Below, piece after piece: positions 17,852 to 28,599 of a DNA stretch of 64,000 nt. A model generated the notes under the pieces. That model was not told where the DNA came from. It saw only the letters and a list, made by a program, of their open reading frames with translations, and ran no database searches. The stretch comes from Massilia sp. Se16.2.3 (GTDB taxonomy: Bacteria; Pseudomonadota; Gammaproteobacteria; Burkholderiales; Burkholderiaceae_D). The position numbers were made by a program, and so were the translations under genes. The DNA lies in assembly GCF_014171595.1 (NCBI RefSeq), contig NZ_CP050451.1, positions 2,852,001 to 2,916,000 on the forward strand, in the 5' to 3' direction. How positions within the stretch are numbered: position 1 is the first letter of the stretch; each line of letters starts with the position of its first letter.

Positions 17852-20800
17852 ATGCCGGCAGCCCCGGCACCACCCATTGCGGCCACTACCATGCCCCGGA
17901 TTGATGTGCGCGCTTTACCGTCCAGACTGAGCAGGCTCTACGCCAGGTCGATCTATGGCGCGCTGCTCGTGGTCGTCGCCTGCGGCCTGGTGATCCCGGC
18001 GCTGCTGGCGAGCTACTTCCTGCTCGGCGTGCAGGAACGCCGCGCCACCGTCGCCGAACTCAACGACACCCTGCAGCGCAATGCCGACATCCTCTCGCTC
18101 GGCATGCAGGAGTCGCTCTGGAACATGAACACCGAAGCGGCGCGTTCGCTGGTCGACTCGGTCATGCGCGACCCTTCCGTCGTGCGCGTCCAGGTGCGCG
18201 GCACCTCCGACACCGGATTCATCGATGCGCGCGCGCCCGCGCGTCCCCTTGGCCGGGTGGTGCGGGCCAGCCGCGACGTTGTCGTCCGGGGCGAACACAT
18301 CGGCCAGCTGACGATCGAAATGGACGACCTGCGCAGCGAGCAGGAACTGCACCGCAAGCAGCGCGACTACGCGCTGGTGCTGGCGGTGCAGGTGCTGGTG
18401 TCCCTGAGCCTGATCCTTACCTTCCTGCGCCGCCGCCTGCGCATGCCGCTGCGCACCCTGACCGCTTTTTCCGACCGCCTCTCGCGCGGCGACTTCGACA
18501 CCCCCCCGGTACTGGAAGCGACCGGCGAACTCGGGCGGCTTGGCTACCAGATGGAGCGCATGCGGGTGGCCATCCGCGAGCTGTTCGTCGACGTCGCGCG
18601 CCGCGAGGAACAATTCCGCACCATCGTCACCCGGTGCCGGGCGCCGTGTTCCGCGCCCATCCGGGCGGCCCGATCGAGTTCGTCAGCGACGCCATCGAAG
18701 ACATCTCCGGCTACCCGGCGGCAACCCTGATGCGCGGCAGCACCGAAGACTGGTCGAACCTGGTGGTGCCGGAAGACCGGCGCATCCAGCGCCAGGTCAC
18801 GCGCGACGCCATCCTGTCCGGACGCAGCTACGAGATCGAATACCGCATTACCGATGCCCTCGGGCGCGAACGCTGGGTGCTCGAAAGCGGCCAGCCGCAG
18901 GGCCGGCCCGGCCAGCCCGGCTTCTGGGTCGACGGCATCATTTCCGACATCAGCGAGCGCAAGAACAATGAAATGCGCATCGAAGCGCTGCTGGCCCAGC
19001 AGGGCGCGATCCTCGACAACGTCATGTTCGGCGTCGTCTTCACGCGCGAGCGCCGCATCGTCTCGGTCAACCGCCGCTCCGAAGAACTGTTCGGCTATCC
19101 CGACGGCAGCCTGATCGGCAAGCCGGCCTCGGTGCTGTTCGTCAGCGACGACGAGCACGCCCGGGCCGAGGACAAATACTTCCCGGTGCTCGCGCGCGGC
19201 GGCGACCCCAGCCACGAACGCCAGTTCCGTCGCCAGGACGGCAGCCTGCTGTGGTGCCTGGTGAGCGGCAGTTCGATCGATCCCGGCCGCCCCGAGGCGG
19301 GCAACATCTGGGTCTTTGCCGACATCTCCGAGCGCAAGGCAGCCGAGGAAAAACTGCGCCTGTCCTCCACCGTGATCGAGCACATCGCCGACGGCGTGAT
19401 GGTGGTCGACGCACATGGCACCATCGTCACCGTCAACCCTGCCTTCAGCCACATCACCGGCTACAGCAGCGCGGAAGTGGTCGGCCAGTCCTGGCTGGTC
19501 ACGCGCGCCGGCCGCCACGACGGCGAGGCCCATGCCGGCATGCTGCGACAGGTGGCCGAGACCGGCTTCTGGCGCGGCGAACTGTGGAGCACGCGCAAGG
19601 ACGGCGAGACCTATCTCGAGTGGCTGACCGTCTCCACGGTGCGCAACGATGCCGGCGAGGTGACGCATTATGTCGGCGTCTTCTCCGACATCACGCGCCT
19701 GAAGGAGTCGCAGGAAAAACTCGACTACCTGGCCCACCACGACCCGCTCACCAGCCTGCCGAACCGGCTGCTGTTCCAGGACCGCCTGCTGCATGCGATC
19801 GGCCGCGCCACCCGCGAACAGCAGCAGCTGGCCGTGATGTTCATCGACCTGGACCGCTTCAAGAACGTCAACGACACCCTTGGCCACCACGTCGGCGACG
19901 AGCTCCTCAAGCAGGTGGCCGCCGCCCCGGGCGAGCGCCTGCGCGACGGCGACACCCCTGGCGCGCCTGGGCGGCGACGAATTCATCGTCCTGCTCGAAC
20001 ACGTGGCGGGCGGCTTCGGCGCCGGCCAGGTGGCGGCCAAGATGATGGCGCTGTTCGAACAGCCCTTCACCGTGTCCGGCCACGAGCTGTTCGTCACCGG
20101 CAGCATCGGCATCAGCGTGTTCCCGGACGACGGCCAGGACCCGAACCTCCTGATCCGCAACGCCGATGTCGCCATGTACCAGGCCAAGTCGCGCGGGCGC
20201 AATGGCTACCAGTTCTATGCGCCCGAGATGGATGGCGAGGGCATCGAACGCCTGCGCATGGACGCGCTGCTGCGGCGCGCGATCGAACGCAACGAATTCT
20301 TCCTCGAATACCAGCCGCAGGTGGAAATTGCCAGTTCCCGCCTGATCGGCGTCGAGGCGCTGGTGCGCTGGCAGAATCCCGAGCTGGGTCTGGTCAGCCC
20401 GGTGCGCTTCATTCCGATGGCCGAAGATTCGGGCTTCATCAACCAGCTCGGCGAATGGGTCCTGTTCGAGGCCTGCCGCCAGATGGTACGCTGGGACGCG
20501 GCCGGGCTGGCGGTGCCGAAGATGGCGGTGAACCTGTCGGTGCGCCAGGTCGAGCGCGGGGCGATGGCGCCGCTGGTAAGCGCCGCGCTGGCGGCCACGG
20601 GCCTCGCGCCGGCGCGCCTGCAGCTGGAAGTGACGGAGTCGGTCATCATGGACAATGCCGACGCCACGGCCTTCGTGCACCAGCTGCATGCGCTGGGCGT
20701 GGGCCTGGCCATCGACGACTTCGGCACCGGCTACTCTTCGCTGGCCTACCTGAAACAGCTGCCGGTGGACGTATTGAAGATCGACCGCAGCTTCATCAAG

Positions 20801-21052
20801 GACATCGCGCTCGACTCCAACGACGAGGCGATCGCGATCGCCATCATCCAGCTGGGCAAGAGCATGAACCTCTCGGTGATCGCCGAGGGGGTGGAAAACG
20901 ACGAGCAGGCCGCCTTCCTGCTGCGCCACGGCTGCACGCGCGCGCAGGGTTACCTGTACGGCCGGCCGCTGGCGCCAGAGGTGCTGCTGCAAGAATGGGG
21001 AACCAGGAACAATGAGAGACACGAACCCGCCCGGCACGACGCCGGCACCTAG
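17852..21052 (+). CDS. Membrane PAS-GGDEF-EAL protein (cyclic di-GMP turnover; two frame breaks)
   Basis: A protein of about 1066 residues. The first part has a membrane helix (YGALLVVVACGLVIPALLASYFLL), a periplasmic sensor region, a second helix (ALVLAVQVLVSLSLILTFL) and a HAMP-like segment. Three PAS domains follow (around GPIEFVSDAIEDISGYP, RIVSVNRRSEELFGYP and TIVTVNPAFSHITGYS). The GGDEF domain has DPLTSLPNRL, DLDRFKNVNDTLGH and an intact GGDEF motif; the EAL domain has GVEALVRW, NLSVRQ, DDFGTGYSSL and LKIDRSFI, so both activities look possible. Frame is lost near 18633 and restored near 19954-19959, the latter at a C run; compensating breaks suggest errors. The start could also be the later ATG encoding MPRIDVRAL. 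Its end overlaps the next gene by 41 bases. Confidence 0.85.
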
Positions 21053-23325
21053 CGCCGGCCAGCCGTCGCGCACGCGCCGGCGCTTCCTGCTCGGCGGCCT
21101 GGTGGCCGGCGGCGCCTTGCTGGTCGGCTGGGGCACGCGCCCGCCGCGCCAGCGCCTGCACACGAGCATGCCGCTGCCGGTAGCGGATGGCGCGGTGGCG
21201 CTCAATGGCTGGATCGCGATTGCGCCGGACGGCATCGTCTCGGTCGTGGTCCCGCGCAGCGAGATGGGGCAGGGCGTACACACGGCGCTGCCCATGCTGC
21301 TGGCCGAGGAGCTCGATGCCGATCTCGCCAGCGTGCGCATCGCCCCGGCGCCGATCGACAAGATCTTCGGCAACCTGGCCGTGATGCGCGAAAACCTGCC
21401 CTTCCACCCGGACGAGCGCGGCAACGTCAAGGACGGCACCCAGTGGGTGCTCGGGAAAATCGGGCGCGAGCTGGGCATCATGTTCACCGGGGCTCCACCA
21501 GCGTGAAGGACGCCTGGCAGCCGATGCGCGAAGCGGGCGCGGTGGCGCGCGCGATGCTGGTCAAGGCCGCCGCCGAAGCGTGGAAGGCACCTGTCGCCCA
21601 CTGCCGCACCGAGAACGGGTTCGTCATCCACCGCGACGGGCGCCGCGCCTCGTACGCCAGCCTGGTGGGGCGCGCGGCCAAGGTCGGTGCCGGCATCGAC
21701 GCGGGCGACGTCAAGCTGAAGGAGCCGCGCGAATTCCGCCTGATCGGCAAACCCCTGCCGCGCCGCGACACGCCCGGCAAGGTCGATGGCAGCGCGCGCT
21801 TCGGCATCGACGCGCGCCCGCCCGGCATGCTGTACGCGGCGCTGCGCATGGCCCCGGTCATTGGCGCACGCGTGGCCTGGTACGACGCCTCGAGCGTGCT
21901 GGCGATGCCGGGCGTCGTGCGCGTGGTGGACGTCTCTTCCTCGGTTGGCCCGTATGCCGGCGCCGGTGCCGGCGTGGCCGTGATCGCGCGCAGCTGGTGG
22001 CAGGCGAAAACCGCCGCCGCCGCGCTGACCGTGCGCTGGGACGAGGAGGGCGTGGCGAAGCTGTCCTCGCAATCGATCTTCCGGGGCTTTGCCGACGCGC
22101 TCGACAACGCATCCGGCTACGCCTATTTCGAGAGCGGCAGCCAGGACGCCGATGGCGTGGCGAAGACCGTCACGGCCGAGTACCGCGCTCCCTTCCTCGC
22201 CCACGCCGCCATGGAGCCGATCAACTGCACGGCCCAGGTCGCGAACGGCAAGGTGACATTGTGGGTGTCGACCCAGGTGCCGAGCATTGCCGTCGACGTC
22301 GCCGCCAAGGTAGCCGGCGTGGCGCGCGAGGATGTCGCCATCGAGGTGATGCTGCTCGGCGGCGGCTTCGGCCGGCGCCTCGAGGGCGACATGGTGGCGC
22401 AGGCCGTCGCCATCGCGCTGCGCACCGAAGGCCAGCCCGTGCAGCTGATCTGGACGCGCGAGGACGACACCGCCCACGACGTGTATCGTCCGGCCGCGCT
22501 GGCGCGCTTTTTACCGCGCGGCTTGGCAGCGACGGCCGCCTGCTGGCCTGGGACAACAAGTCCGCCAGCGGCGCCATCGGCCACCAGTACTTCCCGCGCA
22601 ACCTGGGTCTCCCGGGCATGGGGCCGGACAAGACCACGGCCGAGGGCGAGTACGACATGCAGTACGAGATCCGCAACCAGCGCATCCGCCATGTCATCGT
22701 CGACAGCGCCGTGCCGCTCGGTTACTGGCGCTCGGTCGGCCACTCGCACAATGCCTTCTTCAAGGAGTCCTTCATGGACGAGGTGGCGCATGCGGCCGGG
22801 CAGGATCCTGTCGCCTATCGCCGGTCACTGCTGAAGGACCACCCGCGCCACCTGGCCGTGCTCGATGCGGCGGTCGCGAAAGCGGGCACTCCGGCGGCTG
22901 GGCGCGCCCATGGCGTCGCGCTGCACCAGTCCTTCGGCAGCATCGTCGCGCAGGTGGCCGAGGTCTCGGTGGAAGACAAGGAAGTCCGCGTGCACCGGGT
23001 CGTCTGCGCAATCGACTGCGGCATCGTCGTCAACCCGAACATCGTGGCCCAGCAGATGGAAGGGGCGGTGGTGTTCGGCCTGTCCGCCGCGCTGGGCGGC
23101 GAAATCACGATCAAGGATGGGCGCGTCGAGCAAAGCAATTTCGGCGACTATCCGGTGCTGCGCATCGACCGCGCACCGCTGGTCGAGACCGTGATCGTAC
23201 CGAGCGCCGAGGCGCCGGAAGGCGTGGGCGAGCCGGGCGTGCCGCCGATTGCCCCGGCGGTGGCGGCGGCCGTGTTCAAGCTGACCGGGCAGCGCCTGCG
23301 CAGCCTGCCGCTGCGGCTGGCCTGA
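21012..23325 (+). CDS. Molybdopterin-dependent oxidoreductase large subunit, isoquinoline 1-oxidoreductase beta type (two frame breaks)
   Basis: Xanthine-oxidase-family subunit that binds the molybdenum cofactor, of the periplasmic IorB/aldehyde dehydrogenase type. A twin-arginine signal (RTRRRFLLGGLVAGGALLVG) opens the protein. Further marks are VVPRSEMGQGVHTALPMLLAEELD, AEYRAPFLAHAAMEPINCTA, MLLGGGFGRRLEGDMVAQAVAIA, SVGHSHNAFFKESFMDE, VHRVVCAIDCGIVVNPNIVAQQMEG and the active-site Glu region EGVGEPGVPPIAPAV. Frame breaks at about 21487-21495 (G run) and 22507-22512 (T run) are easily repaired. The small [2Fe-2S] subunit gene normally beside it is missing here, so it may pair with a distant subunit. 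Substrate unknown. Confidence 0.85.
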
Positions 23326-23445
23326 AGGGCGGGTAATGGCGGCGCCGAAGGCGCCACGCAAGCTGGCGGCGTCCGCGCGGGCGTCGTGATAGCGTGTCCC
23401 TTCGCCGTTTTCATTGACCTCATCCGTGACGACCGGGAGACCCGC

Positions 23446-23835
23446 ATGTTCAGCATCGACGACTTCGCCAAACTGCAATTCCTGACCGGGCGCTGGCAGG
23501 GCCTGAACAAGGAAGGCAAGGAGCTCTACGAGGAATACGAGCGGCTCGACCCCGCCACCTTTCGCTCGCACAGCTATTCCAGCGCGGCTTTCATCGACCC
23601 GGCGGACGGCAGCACCATCGTTTTCAAGGATGGCGAGATCATTTCGACCTGGGGAGAGCTCAGCTGGCGCGCCACCGAGGTCAAGGACGACAGCGCCGTC
23701 TTCGAGCCGGTCAGCGCCCCGAGCCGCTTTTCCTGGCACCGCGTCGGCGAGACCGGCCTGGAAGCGCGCCAGCGCTGGACGGCCGAGGGCCGCGAGCAGG
23801 AATATACGATCCGGTTCAGCCGCGTGCTCGGGTAG
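23446..23835 (+). CDS. Hypothetical small beta-rich protein
   Basis: A 129-residue soluble protein. The start ATG at 23446 gives MFSIDDFAKLQFLTGRWQG; the pattern LxFLxGxWxG followed by alternating polar and hydrophobic strands (STIVFKDGEIISTWGELSWRATEV) resembles lipocalin-like or calycin-type barrels such as DUF6265-like proteins, but the match is by pattern only. A longer frame to 23386 is not supported. It stands alone between the oxidoreductase gene and a convergent acyl-CoA synthetase gene. Confidence 0.6.
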   Translation: MFSIDDFAKLQFLTGRWQGLNKEGKELYEEYERLDPATFRSHSYSSAAFIDPADGSTIVFKDGEIISTWGELSWRATEVKDDSAVFEPVSAPSRFSWHRVGETGLEARQRWTAEGREQEYTIRFSRVLG

Positions 23836-23863
23836 GACCGCTCGCCTTTAACGTAAGCCCGCG

Positions 23864-23910
23864 CGTAGGGCGGACGGGAGACCCGCCTCGCCGGCCGCGT
23901 CCACCCTACG
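23864..23910. repeat. Short member of the CGTAGGG...CCCTACG inverted-end repeat family
   Basis: A 47-bp element with ends CGTAGGGCGGAC and GTCCACCCTACG, 11 of 12 bases complementary. It lies between two convergent genes and could fold as a terminator-like hairpin. Confidence 0.6.
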
Positions 23911-23919
23911 AAACCCGGA

Positions 23920-25599
23920 TCACCCGGCCAGCCCCAGGTCCGTCGTCACCTGCTGGCGCAGCAGGTATTTCTGGATCTTGCCCGTCACCGTCATCGGGAA
24001 ACTGTCGACGAAACGGATGTAGCGCGGCACCTTGTAGTGCGCGATCTGCCCCTTGCAGAAATCGCGGATCTCGTCTTCCAGCGCGCTCTCGCCGGGGCGC
24101 AGCACGATGCAGGCGCACAGTTCCTCGCCATACTTCGCGTCCGGCACGCCCACGCACTGCACGTCGAGCACCTTCGGGTGGCGGTACAGGAATTCCTCGA
24201 TCTCGCGCGGATAGATGTTCTCGCCGCCGCGGATCACCATGTCCTTGGCCCGCCCGACGATCGTCGCAAAGCCCTGTTCGTCAATCACCGCCAGGTCTCC
24301 CGTATGCATCCAGCGCGCCGCGTCGATGGTCTCGCGGGTCTTCTCCTCGTCGCCCCAGTAGCCCAGCATGACGGAATAGCCGCGCGTGAGCAGCTCGCCC
24401 TTCACGCCGCGCGGCACGATGCGCCCGTCGGCGTCGACGATCTTCACTTCCAGGTGAGGGTGGACGCGGCCGATGGTCGACACCCGCAGCGGTACCGGGT
24501 CGGTGGTCGCACTCTGGAAGCTGACTGGCGAGGTCTCGGTCATGCCGTAGGCGATCGTGATCTCCGTCAGGTGCATCCGTTCGATGACCCTGCCCATCAC
24601 CTCGGCCGGGCAGGGCGAGCCGGCCATGATGCCGGTGCGCAGGGTCGACAGATCGTACTGGCCGAAATCGGGATGGTCGAGAAGCGCAATGAACATCGTC
24701 GGCACCCCATGCAGGCCCGTGCAGCGCTCGGCCTGCACCGTGGCCAGTACCGACTTCGGCTCGAAGCTCTCGCCCGGGAACACCATCGTCGCGCCGTGCG
24801 TCACGCAGGCCAGGTTCCCCAGCACCATGCCGAAGCAGTGATACAGCGGCACCGGGATGCAGAGGCGGTCGCGCTGCGACAGCTTCATCGCTTCGCCGAC
24901 GAAAAAGCCATTGTTCAGGATGTTGTGGTGGGTGAGCGTGGCGCCCTTGGGCGAACCGGTGGTGCCCGAGGTGAACTGGATGTTCACCGCATCGTCGAAC
25001 TGCAGCGCCGCTTCAATGGTGGCCAGTTGCTGGCGCTGGGCCTGGCTCGGCTCGGCCAGCAATGCGTCGAAATTGAGCATGCCGGGCGTCCTGTCGCTGC
25101 CGAGGCGGATCAGGTGGCGCAGCTCGGGCAGGCGGGTTGAGGCCAGCTGGCCCGGTTCGCTCGCGGCCAACTCGGGAATCACGTCATTGACGATGCCGAT
25201 GTAGTCGCTCGACTTGAAGCTGGGCGCCAGGATCAGCGCGCGGCAACCGACTTTCTCCAGCACGTACTCGAGTTCGGAGCGGCGGTAGGCCGGGTTGATG
25301 TTGACGAGGATGAGGCCGGCGCGCGCGGTGGCGAACTGCACCAGCACCCATTCGGCGCAGTTCTGCGACCAGATGCCGATGCGCTCGCCCGGCTGCAGGC
25401 CAAGCGCCAGCAGGCCGGCCGCCAGGCGCGTGACGCGCTCGTCGAATTCGCGGTAAGTCCAGCGCACGCCCTGGTGCGGCACCACCAGCGCCTCGTTGTC
25501 CCCATGGCGGGCGGCGATGTCGGCCAGGAAGGGGCCGATCGTCTGGCCGATGAGGGGGACGTCGTGGCCACCGTGGACATAGCTCAGGCTCTGTTGCAT
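23920..25599 (-). CDS. AMP-binding acyl-CoA synthetase
   Basis: A 559-residue adenylate-forming enzyme that activates a fatty or related carboxylic acid to its CoA thioester. Motifs: the P-loop [17 protein letters not shown] near residue 222, YGMTETSP near 345, [28 protein letters not shown] near 415, [23 protein letters not shown] near 445 and the catalytic Lys in [13 protein letters not shown] near the C-terminus. The architecture is that of medium- or long-chain fatty-acid synthetases widespread in Burkholderiales; chain length cannot be told. Intact frame. No beta-oxidation gene lies next to it. Confidence 0.9.
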   Translation of the reverse strand: MQQSLSYVHGGHDVPLIGQTIGPFLADIAARHGDNEALVVPHQGVRWTYREFDERVTRLAAGLLALGLQPGERIGIWSQNCAEWVLVQFATARAGLILVNINPAYRRSELEYVLEKVGCRALILAPSFKSSDYIGIVNDVIPELAASEPGQLASTRLPELRHLIRLGSDRTPGMLNFDALLAEPSQAQRQQLATIEAALQFDDAVNIQFTSGTTGSPKGATLTHHNILNNGFFVGEAMKLSQRDRLCIPVPLYHCFGMVLGNLACVTHGATMVFPGESFEPKSVLATVQAERCTGLHGVPTMFIALLDHPDFGQYDLSTLRTGIMAGSPCPAEVMGRVIERMHLTEITIAYGMTETSPVSFQSATTDPVPLRVSTIGRVHPHLEVKIVDADGRIVPRGVKGELLTRGYSVMLGYWGDEEKTRETIDAARWMHTGDLAVIDEQGFATIVGRAKDMVIRGGENIYPREIEEFLYRHPKVLDVQCVGVPDAKYGEELCACIVLRPGESALEDEIRDFCKGQIAHYKVPRYIRFVDSFPMTVTGKIQKYLLRQQVTTDLGLAG

Positions 25600-25709
25600 C
25601 GTGTCTCCTCCAGTCTTGTTGTCGTTCCTTCAAGGATAGCCTGATTGTACGGCGATTTCGCCCCGCTGATCCGAAGCCTGGCGCAGGCGCTGGAGGCAGG
25701 CGAACCATT

Positions 25710-25970
25710 TCAGCGCAGGTAAGCCTTCAGCACATCCGCGCCCTGGTCCATGCCGTACTGCAGGCGGTTGGCCGCGTGCGCGACGCAGGCGTCCAGGGTG
25801 CCGGTGCCTTCCACCGCGGCCTGGGCGGCAATGGCTTTCGCCGCGATGCCGAAGGCGATGATGGATTCGTCCCAGCTCAGGCCCGATGCCAGCGCATGTT
25901 CGACGATGTGCGCGGCGAGGGCGCCCAAGCGGTCGACGCGCGAGTTGTCCATGTTTCCTAGTTTTAGCAT
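25710..25970 (-). CDS. Hypothetical protein, 86 aa
   Basis: A small alanine-rich helical protein. Two starts are possible: MLKLGNMDNSR at 25970 (GGGAG seven bases upstream) and MDNSR at 25952 (AGGA five bases upstream). The stretch LAAHIVEHALASGLSWDESIIAFGIAAKAIAAQAA looks like a helical bundle. I recognise no family. It follows the acyl-CoA synthetase region on the same strand but is upstream of it by about 110 bases, so the two could share a transcript. Confidence 0.6.
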   Translation of the reverse strand: MLKLGNMDNSRVDRLGALAAHIVEHALASGLSWDESIIAFGIAAKAIAAQAAVEGTGTLDACVAHAANRLQYGMDQGADVLKAYLR

Positions 25971-26318
25971 GCGGTACTCCCTTCGAATGGTCGAATGAAC
26001 CGGCGCCGTAGCCGGATGCGGTGTCGGTTCGATGGTAAGCGATTCGCCCGTTCCCACTTCACACGGCTGGCTGCGCGATCGTGCACCGGCCTGCGTCTGG
26101 AAATACATTGGCATACAGCTAAGCGCCGATCGGCAGAAACTTTCAGGCGCTTCGTAAAATAGGGGTGGGCGTGTCTTATTTCCTGAAGGCTAGCGAACGC
26201 GCTATGCATATTGAATTGTCTATACTGGCTTCACGGTTGAATCCGCTTCTTGCAGAGGCTTGCAAGATAGTGGTTAGCCATTAATTAAAATCGACGTTCA
26301 ATAACCCAGGAGTGAATT

Positions 26319-26576
26319 ATGAAAAAAGTACAAGCTATTGCAGGTCGAACCATTCTCGCCGTTTCGCTGACCGCTGCCTGCGCACTGCCGCTGCATGCTC
26401 AAAATACGGCCGCCGACACTGCCACCACGGGCTCCACCACCACGACCCAGACGGTCCCGGTGCAGGAAGAAGACCATGACTACGGCTGGCTCGGCCTGCT
26501 GGGCCTGGCGGGTCTCCTCGGCCTGCGCCGCAAGCACGACGATCATCACCGCACCACCAATACCACCGCGCGTTAA
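26319..26576 (+). CDS. Small exported protein with WGxxGxxG-type C-terminus
   Basis: An 85-residue protein with a signal peptide (about residues 1-27, AVSLTAACALPLHAQ), a Thr/Ala-rich middle (TATTGSTTTTQT) and a C-terminus of acidic residues followed by DYGWLGLLGLAGLLGLRRKHDDHH. A glycine/leucine-rich hydrophobic stretch followed by a basic cluster is the layout of the WGxxGxxG-type C-terminal sorting-like signals. Good ribosome site (AGGAG at 26310-26314). A strong terminator follows, so it is a single-gene transcript. Function unknown. Confidence 0.75.
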   Translation: MKKVQAIAGRTILAVSLTAACALPLHAQNTAADTATTGSTTTTQTVPVQEEDHDYGWLGLLGLAGLLGLRRKHDDHHRTTNTTAR

Positions 26577-26656
26577 TTCGCGGAAAACAAATTCGGCGAA
26601 TTGGTTTCAGTTTTGCGCTCGCACGCGGAAATGCAATAACTAGTTCGTCAAATTGA

Positions 26657-26699
26657 AAATGCCGGCACGGCCAATATGAATTTGGCGGTGCCGGCATTT
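26657..26699 (+). terminator. Rho-independent terminator of the small exported protein
   Basis: A perfect 12-bp stem AAATGCCGGCAC/GTGCCGGCATTT separated by a 19-base loop, preceded by A and followed by TTTGCCTTTAAT. Confidence 0.7.
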
Positions 26700-26821
26700 G
26701 CCTTTAATGTTGCACGTGGCAGATAAACGGAAGTTGTTTTGCCGGAGCACGCCGCCAATGCATTTCCCAGGCCTCAGGTTTGCAAGCAGATGCGTTGTCG
26801 CAATAGAGCGCCGCCCGCCTC

Positions 26822-27247
26822 TTATTCAGCCTGTTGCAACAACTCCCTTAAATTACAATCCCGCTGCCAGCCACGCCTTTCCTCGCTCGCCTGGCTCAGG
26901 CGCGTCAGCTCTTGCGCCGACAGCTCCGCCTGCGCCTGCACCAGCCGGTCAGCCACCTGCGCGTCCGGCAGCATGGTGCCAAAGAAAGCGACTGTCTCGC
27001 CGCGCTGGACTAACAAGGTAGGGAAGTTCTCGACATCCAGGTCGCCGACGACATCGGATTCGTCCTCGACATCGATCCAAACGAAGGTCTTGTCCGGATG
27101 GCGGGCGGCCAGGCCTTCGAAGGCGGCGCGGTAGGAGCCGCAGGTGCCGCACCAGGCGGCGCAGAGGCAGGCGACGACCCAGCGGCCGGCGGCAAGGGCG
27201 TCGGCGAGCTGGTCGCGGTTGCTGGAGTCGAGGGTCAGGCTTTGCAT
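26822..27247 (-). CDS. Thioredoxin-like protein
   Basis: A 141-residue cytoplasmic protein with a thioredoxin fold. The active site is AAWCGTCGSYR (Cys33, Cys36) and the cis-proline loop is VENFPTLLVQRGE near residue 74. The CGTC motif differs from the CGPC of housekeeping thioredoxins. The C-terminal 45 residues form a charged helix (LVQAQAELSAQELTRLSQASEERRGW) not found in plain thioredoxin. Divergent from tsaB. Confidence 0.85.
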   Translation of the reverse strand: MQSLTLDSSNRDQLADALAAGRWVVACLCAAWCGTCGSYRAAFEGLAARHPDKTFVWIDVEDESDVVGDLDVENFPTLLVQRGETVAFFGTMLPDAQVADRLVQAQAELSAQELTRLSQASEERRGWQRDCNLRELLQQAE

Positions 27248-27349
27248 GGGCGAATTCTACCTTGGAGAAAGGGTTTCGGCAGCAACGGGAGGTGTGGCGG
27301 CAAGCCCGCGGGCCATGGCCGGCCCTGCCGCGGCGGGTTAAAATAGCGC

Positions 27350-28093
27350 ATGCCTATCATCCTTGCCATCGAAACTTCGTCGGAACTCGCCTCCTGCGCG
27401 CTGCATCATGGCGCCACCACCTTCTCGCGCGAATCCGACGGCGTACGCACCCATTCGCAATCCGTGCTGCCGATGGTGCAGGAACTGCTGCGCGAAGCGG
27501 GCCTGGCGCTCGCGGACGTCGACGCTGTCGCCTTTGGCGCCGGCCCCGGGTCCTTTACCGGCGTGCGTACGGCCTGCGGCGTTGCCCGGGGCCTGGCCTT
27601 TGGTGCCGACCTGCCGGTGCTGCCGCTCATCACCCCGGAGGCGATGGCCGAGGCCTGCCGTGCGCGCACCGGCGCGGGCGAGGTGCTGGCGGTGCTGGAT
27701 GCGCGCATGAACGAGGTCTACTGGGCGCAATACCGCTACCCGGACGACGAAAGCGGCTGGCAGGTCGCGGCCGGTCCGACCCTGTCCAGCCCGGAAGCCG
27801 TCGCGCCGCTGCCGGCGGATGGGCCGCTCGCTGCCTGCGGCAACGGTTTCGCCGTTTATCCGCAAGCGTTTGAAGGCAAGGCCTTTGCCGCGCAGGCCGA
27901 CGCCACGATCGTTCCGCATGCGCGCGAGCTGGCGCTGCTGGGCGTACGCGCCTTGGCCCGGGGCGAGGGCCTGCCCGCGGCCCAGGCCCAGCCGCTCTAC
28001 CTGCGCAACAAGGTGGCTTATACCAGCGCCGAGCGCCGGGTGATCAATGCCGCGAAGGCGGCCGAGGCCGCGGCCGGCAAGGCCGCAGCATGA
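27350..28093 (+). CDS. tsaB: tRNA threonylcarbamoyladenosine synthesis protein TsaB
   Basis: Cytoplasmic partner of TsaD and TsaE in making the t6A modification of tRNAs that read ANN codons. A 247-residue protein with the ASKHA fold: ILAIETSSELASCAL at the N-terminus, THSQSVLPMVQELLREAGL near 36, GAGPGSFTGVRTACGVARGLAFG near 63 and VLAVLDARMNEVYWAQYRY near 115. The C-terminus is followed by an ATGA overlap with rimI. A TTAAAAT box just upstream (about 27335) could be the minus 10 of its promoter, implying a very short leader. Confidence 0.93.
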   Translation: MPIILAIETSSELASCALHHGATTFSRESDGVRTHSQSVLPMVQELLREAGLALADVDAVAFGAGPGSFTGVRTACGVARGLAFGADLPVLPLITPEAMAEACRARTGAGEVLAVLDARMNEVYWAQYRYPDDESGWQVAAGPTLSSPEAVAPLPADGPLAACGNGFAVYPQAFEGKAFAAQADATIVPHARELALLGVRALARGEGLPAAQAQPLYLRNKVAYTSAERRVINAAKAAEAAAGKAAA

Positions 28094-28599
28094 ATGGTAG
28101 CAAGGTCACCGAGCCGGCCATCGCGATGGCGTCTGCAGCCGGTCCGGCCGCCGGCCTCGCCCTCGTGCCGATGGGGCCCGGCGACGTCGACGAAGTCCAT
28201 GCGCTCGAGTGCAGCGTGTTCCCCCATCCCTGGAGCCGCGCCAACTTCGCCGATTCGCTCGACGCCGGCTACGATGCCTGGCTGCTGCGCGACGCGGAAG
28301 GCAAATTGGCCGGGTACTTCCTGCTGATGTATGCGCTCGACGAAGCCCACCTGCTCGACGTGGCGGTGGCGGGCGAGCGCCATGGCACCGGCCTGGGCCG
28401 GTATCTGCTCGAGACGCTGTGCGCGCGTGCAAGGGAAATGGGCGCTGAATCCGTGCTGCTCGAAGTGCGTCCCACCAATGAGCGCGCGCTGCATGTGTAC
28501 CGGCGCTTCGGCTTCGACGAAATCGGCCGCCGCAAGGGGTATTATCCAGCCCATGAGGGCAAGCGCGAGGACGCGATCGTGATGAGGTGCAGTGTATGA
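28090..28599 (+). CDS. rimI: Ribosomal-protein-alanine N-acetyltransferase RimI
   Basis: GNAT acetyltransferase that modifies the N-terminus of ribosomal protein S18. 169 residues; the acetyl-CoA loop is ERHGTGLGRYLLE near residue 97, and VLLEVRPTNERALHVYRRFGFDEIGRRKGYY near 122 is typical of RimI. The first 25 residues are a variable Ala/Gly-rich extension. Starts and ends with ATGA overlaps to tsaB and the glycosylase gene, so the three are co-translated. Confidence 0.92.
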   Translation: MNGSKVTEPAIAMASAAGPAAGLALVPMGPGDVDEVHALECSVFPHPWSRANFADSLDAGYDAWLLRDAEGKLAGYFLLMYALDEAHLLDVAVAGERHGTGLGRYLLETLCARAREMGAESVLLEVRPTNERALHVYRRFGFDEIGRRKGYYPAHEGKREDAIVMRCSV

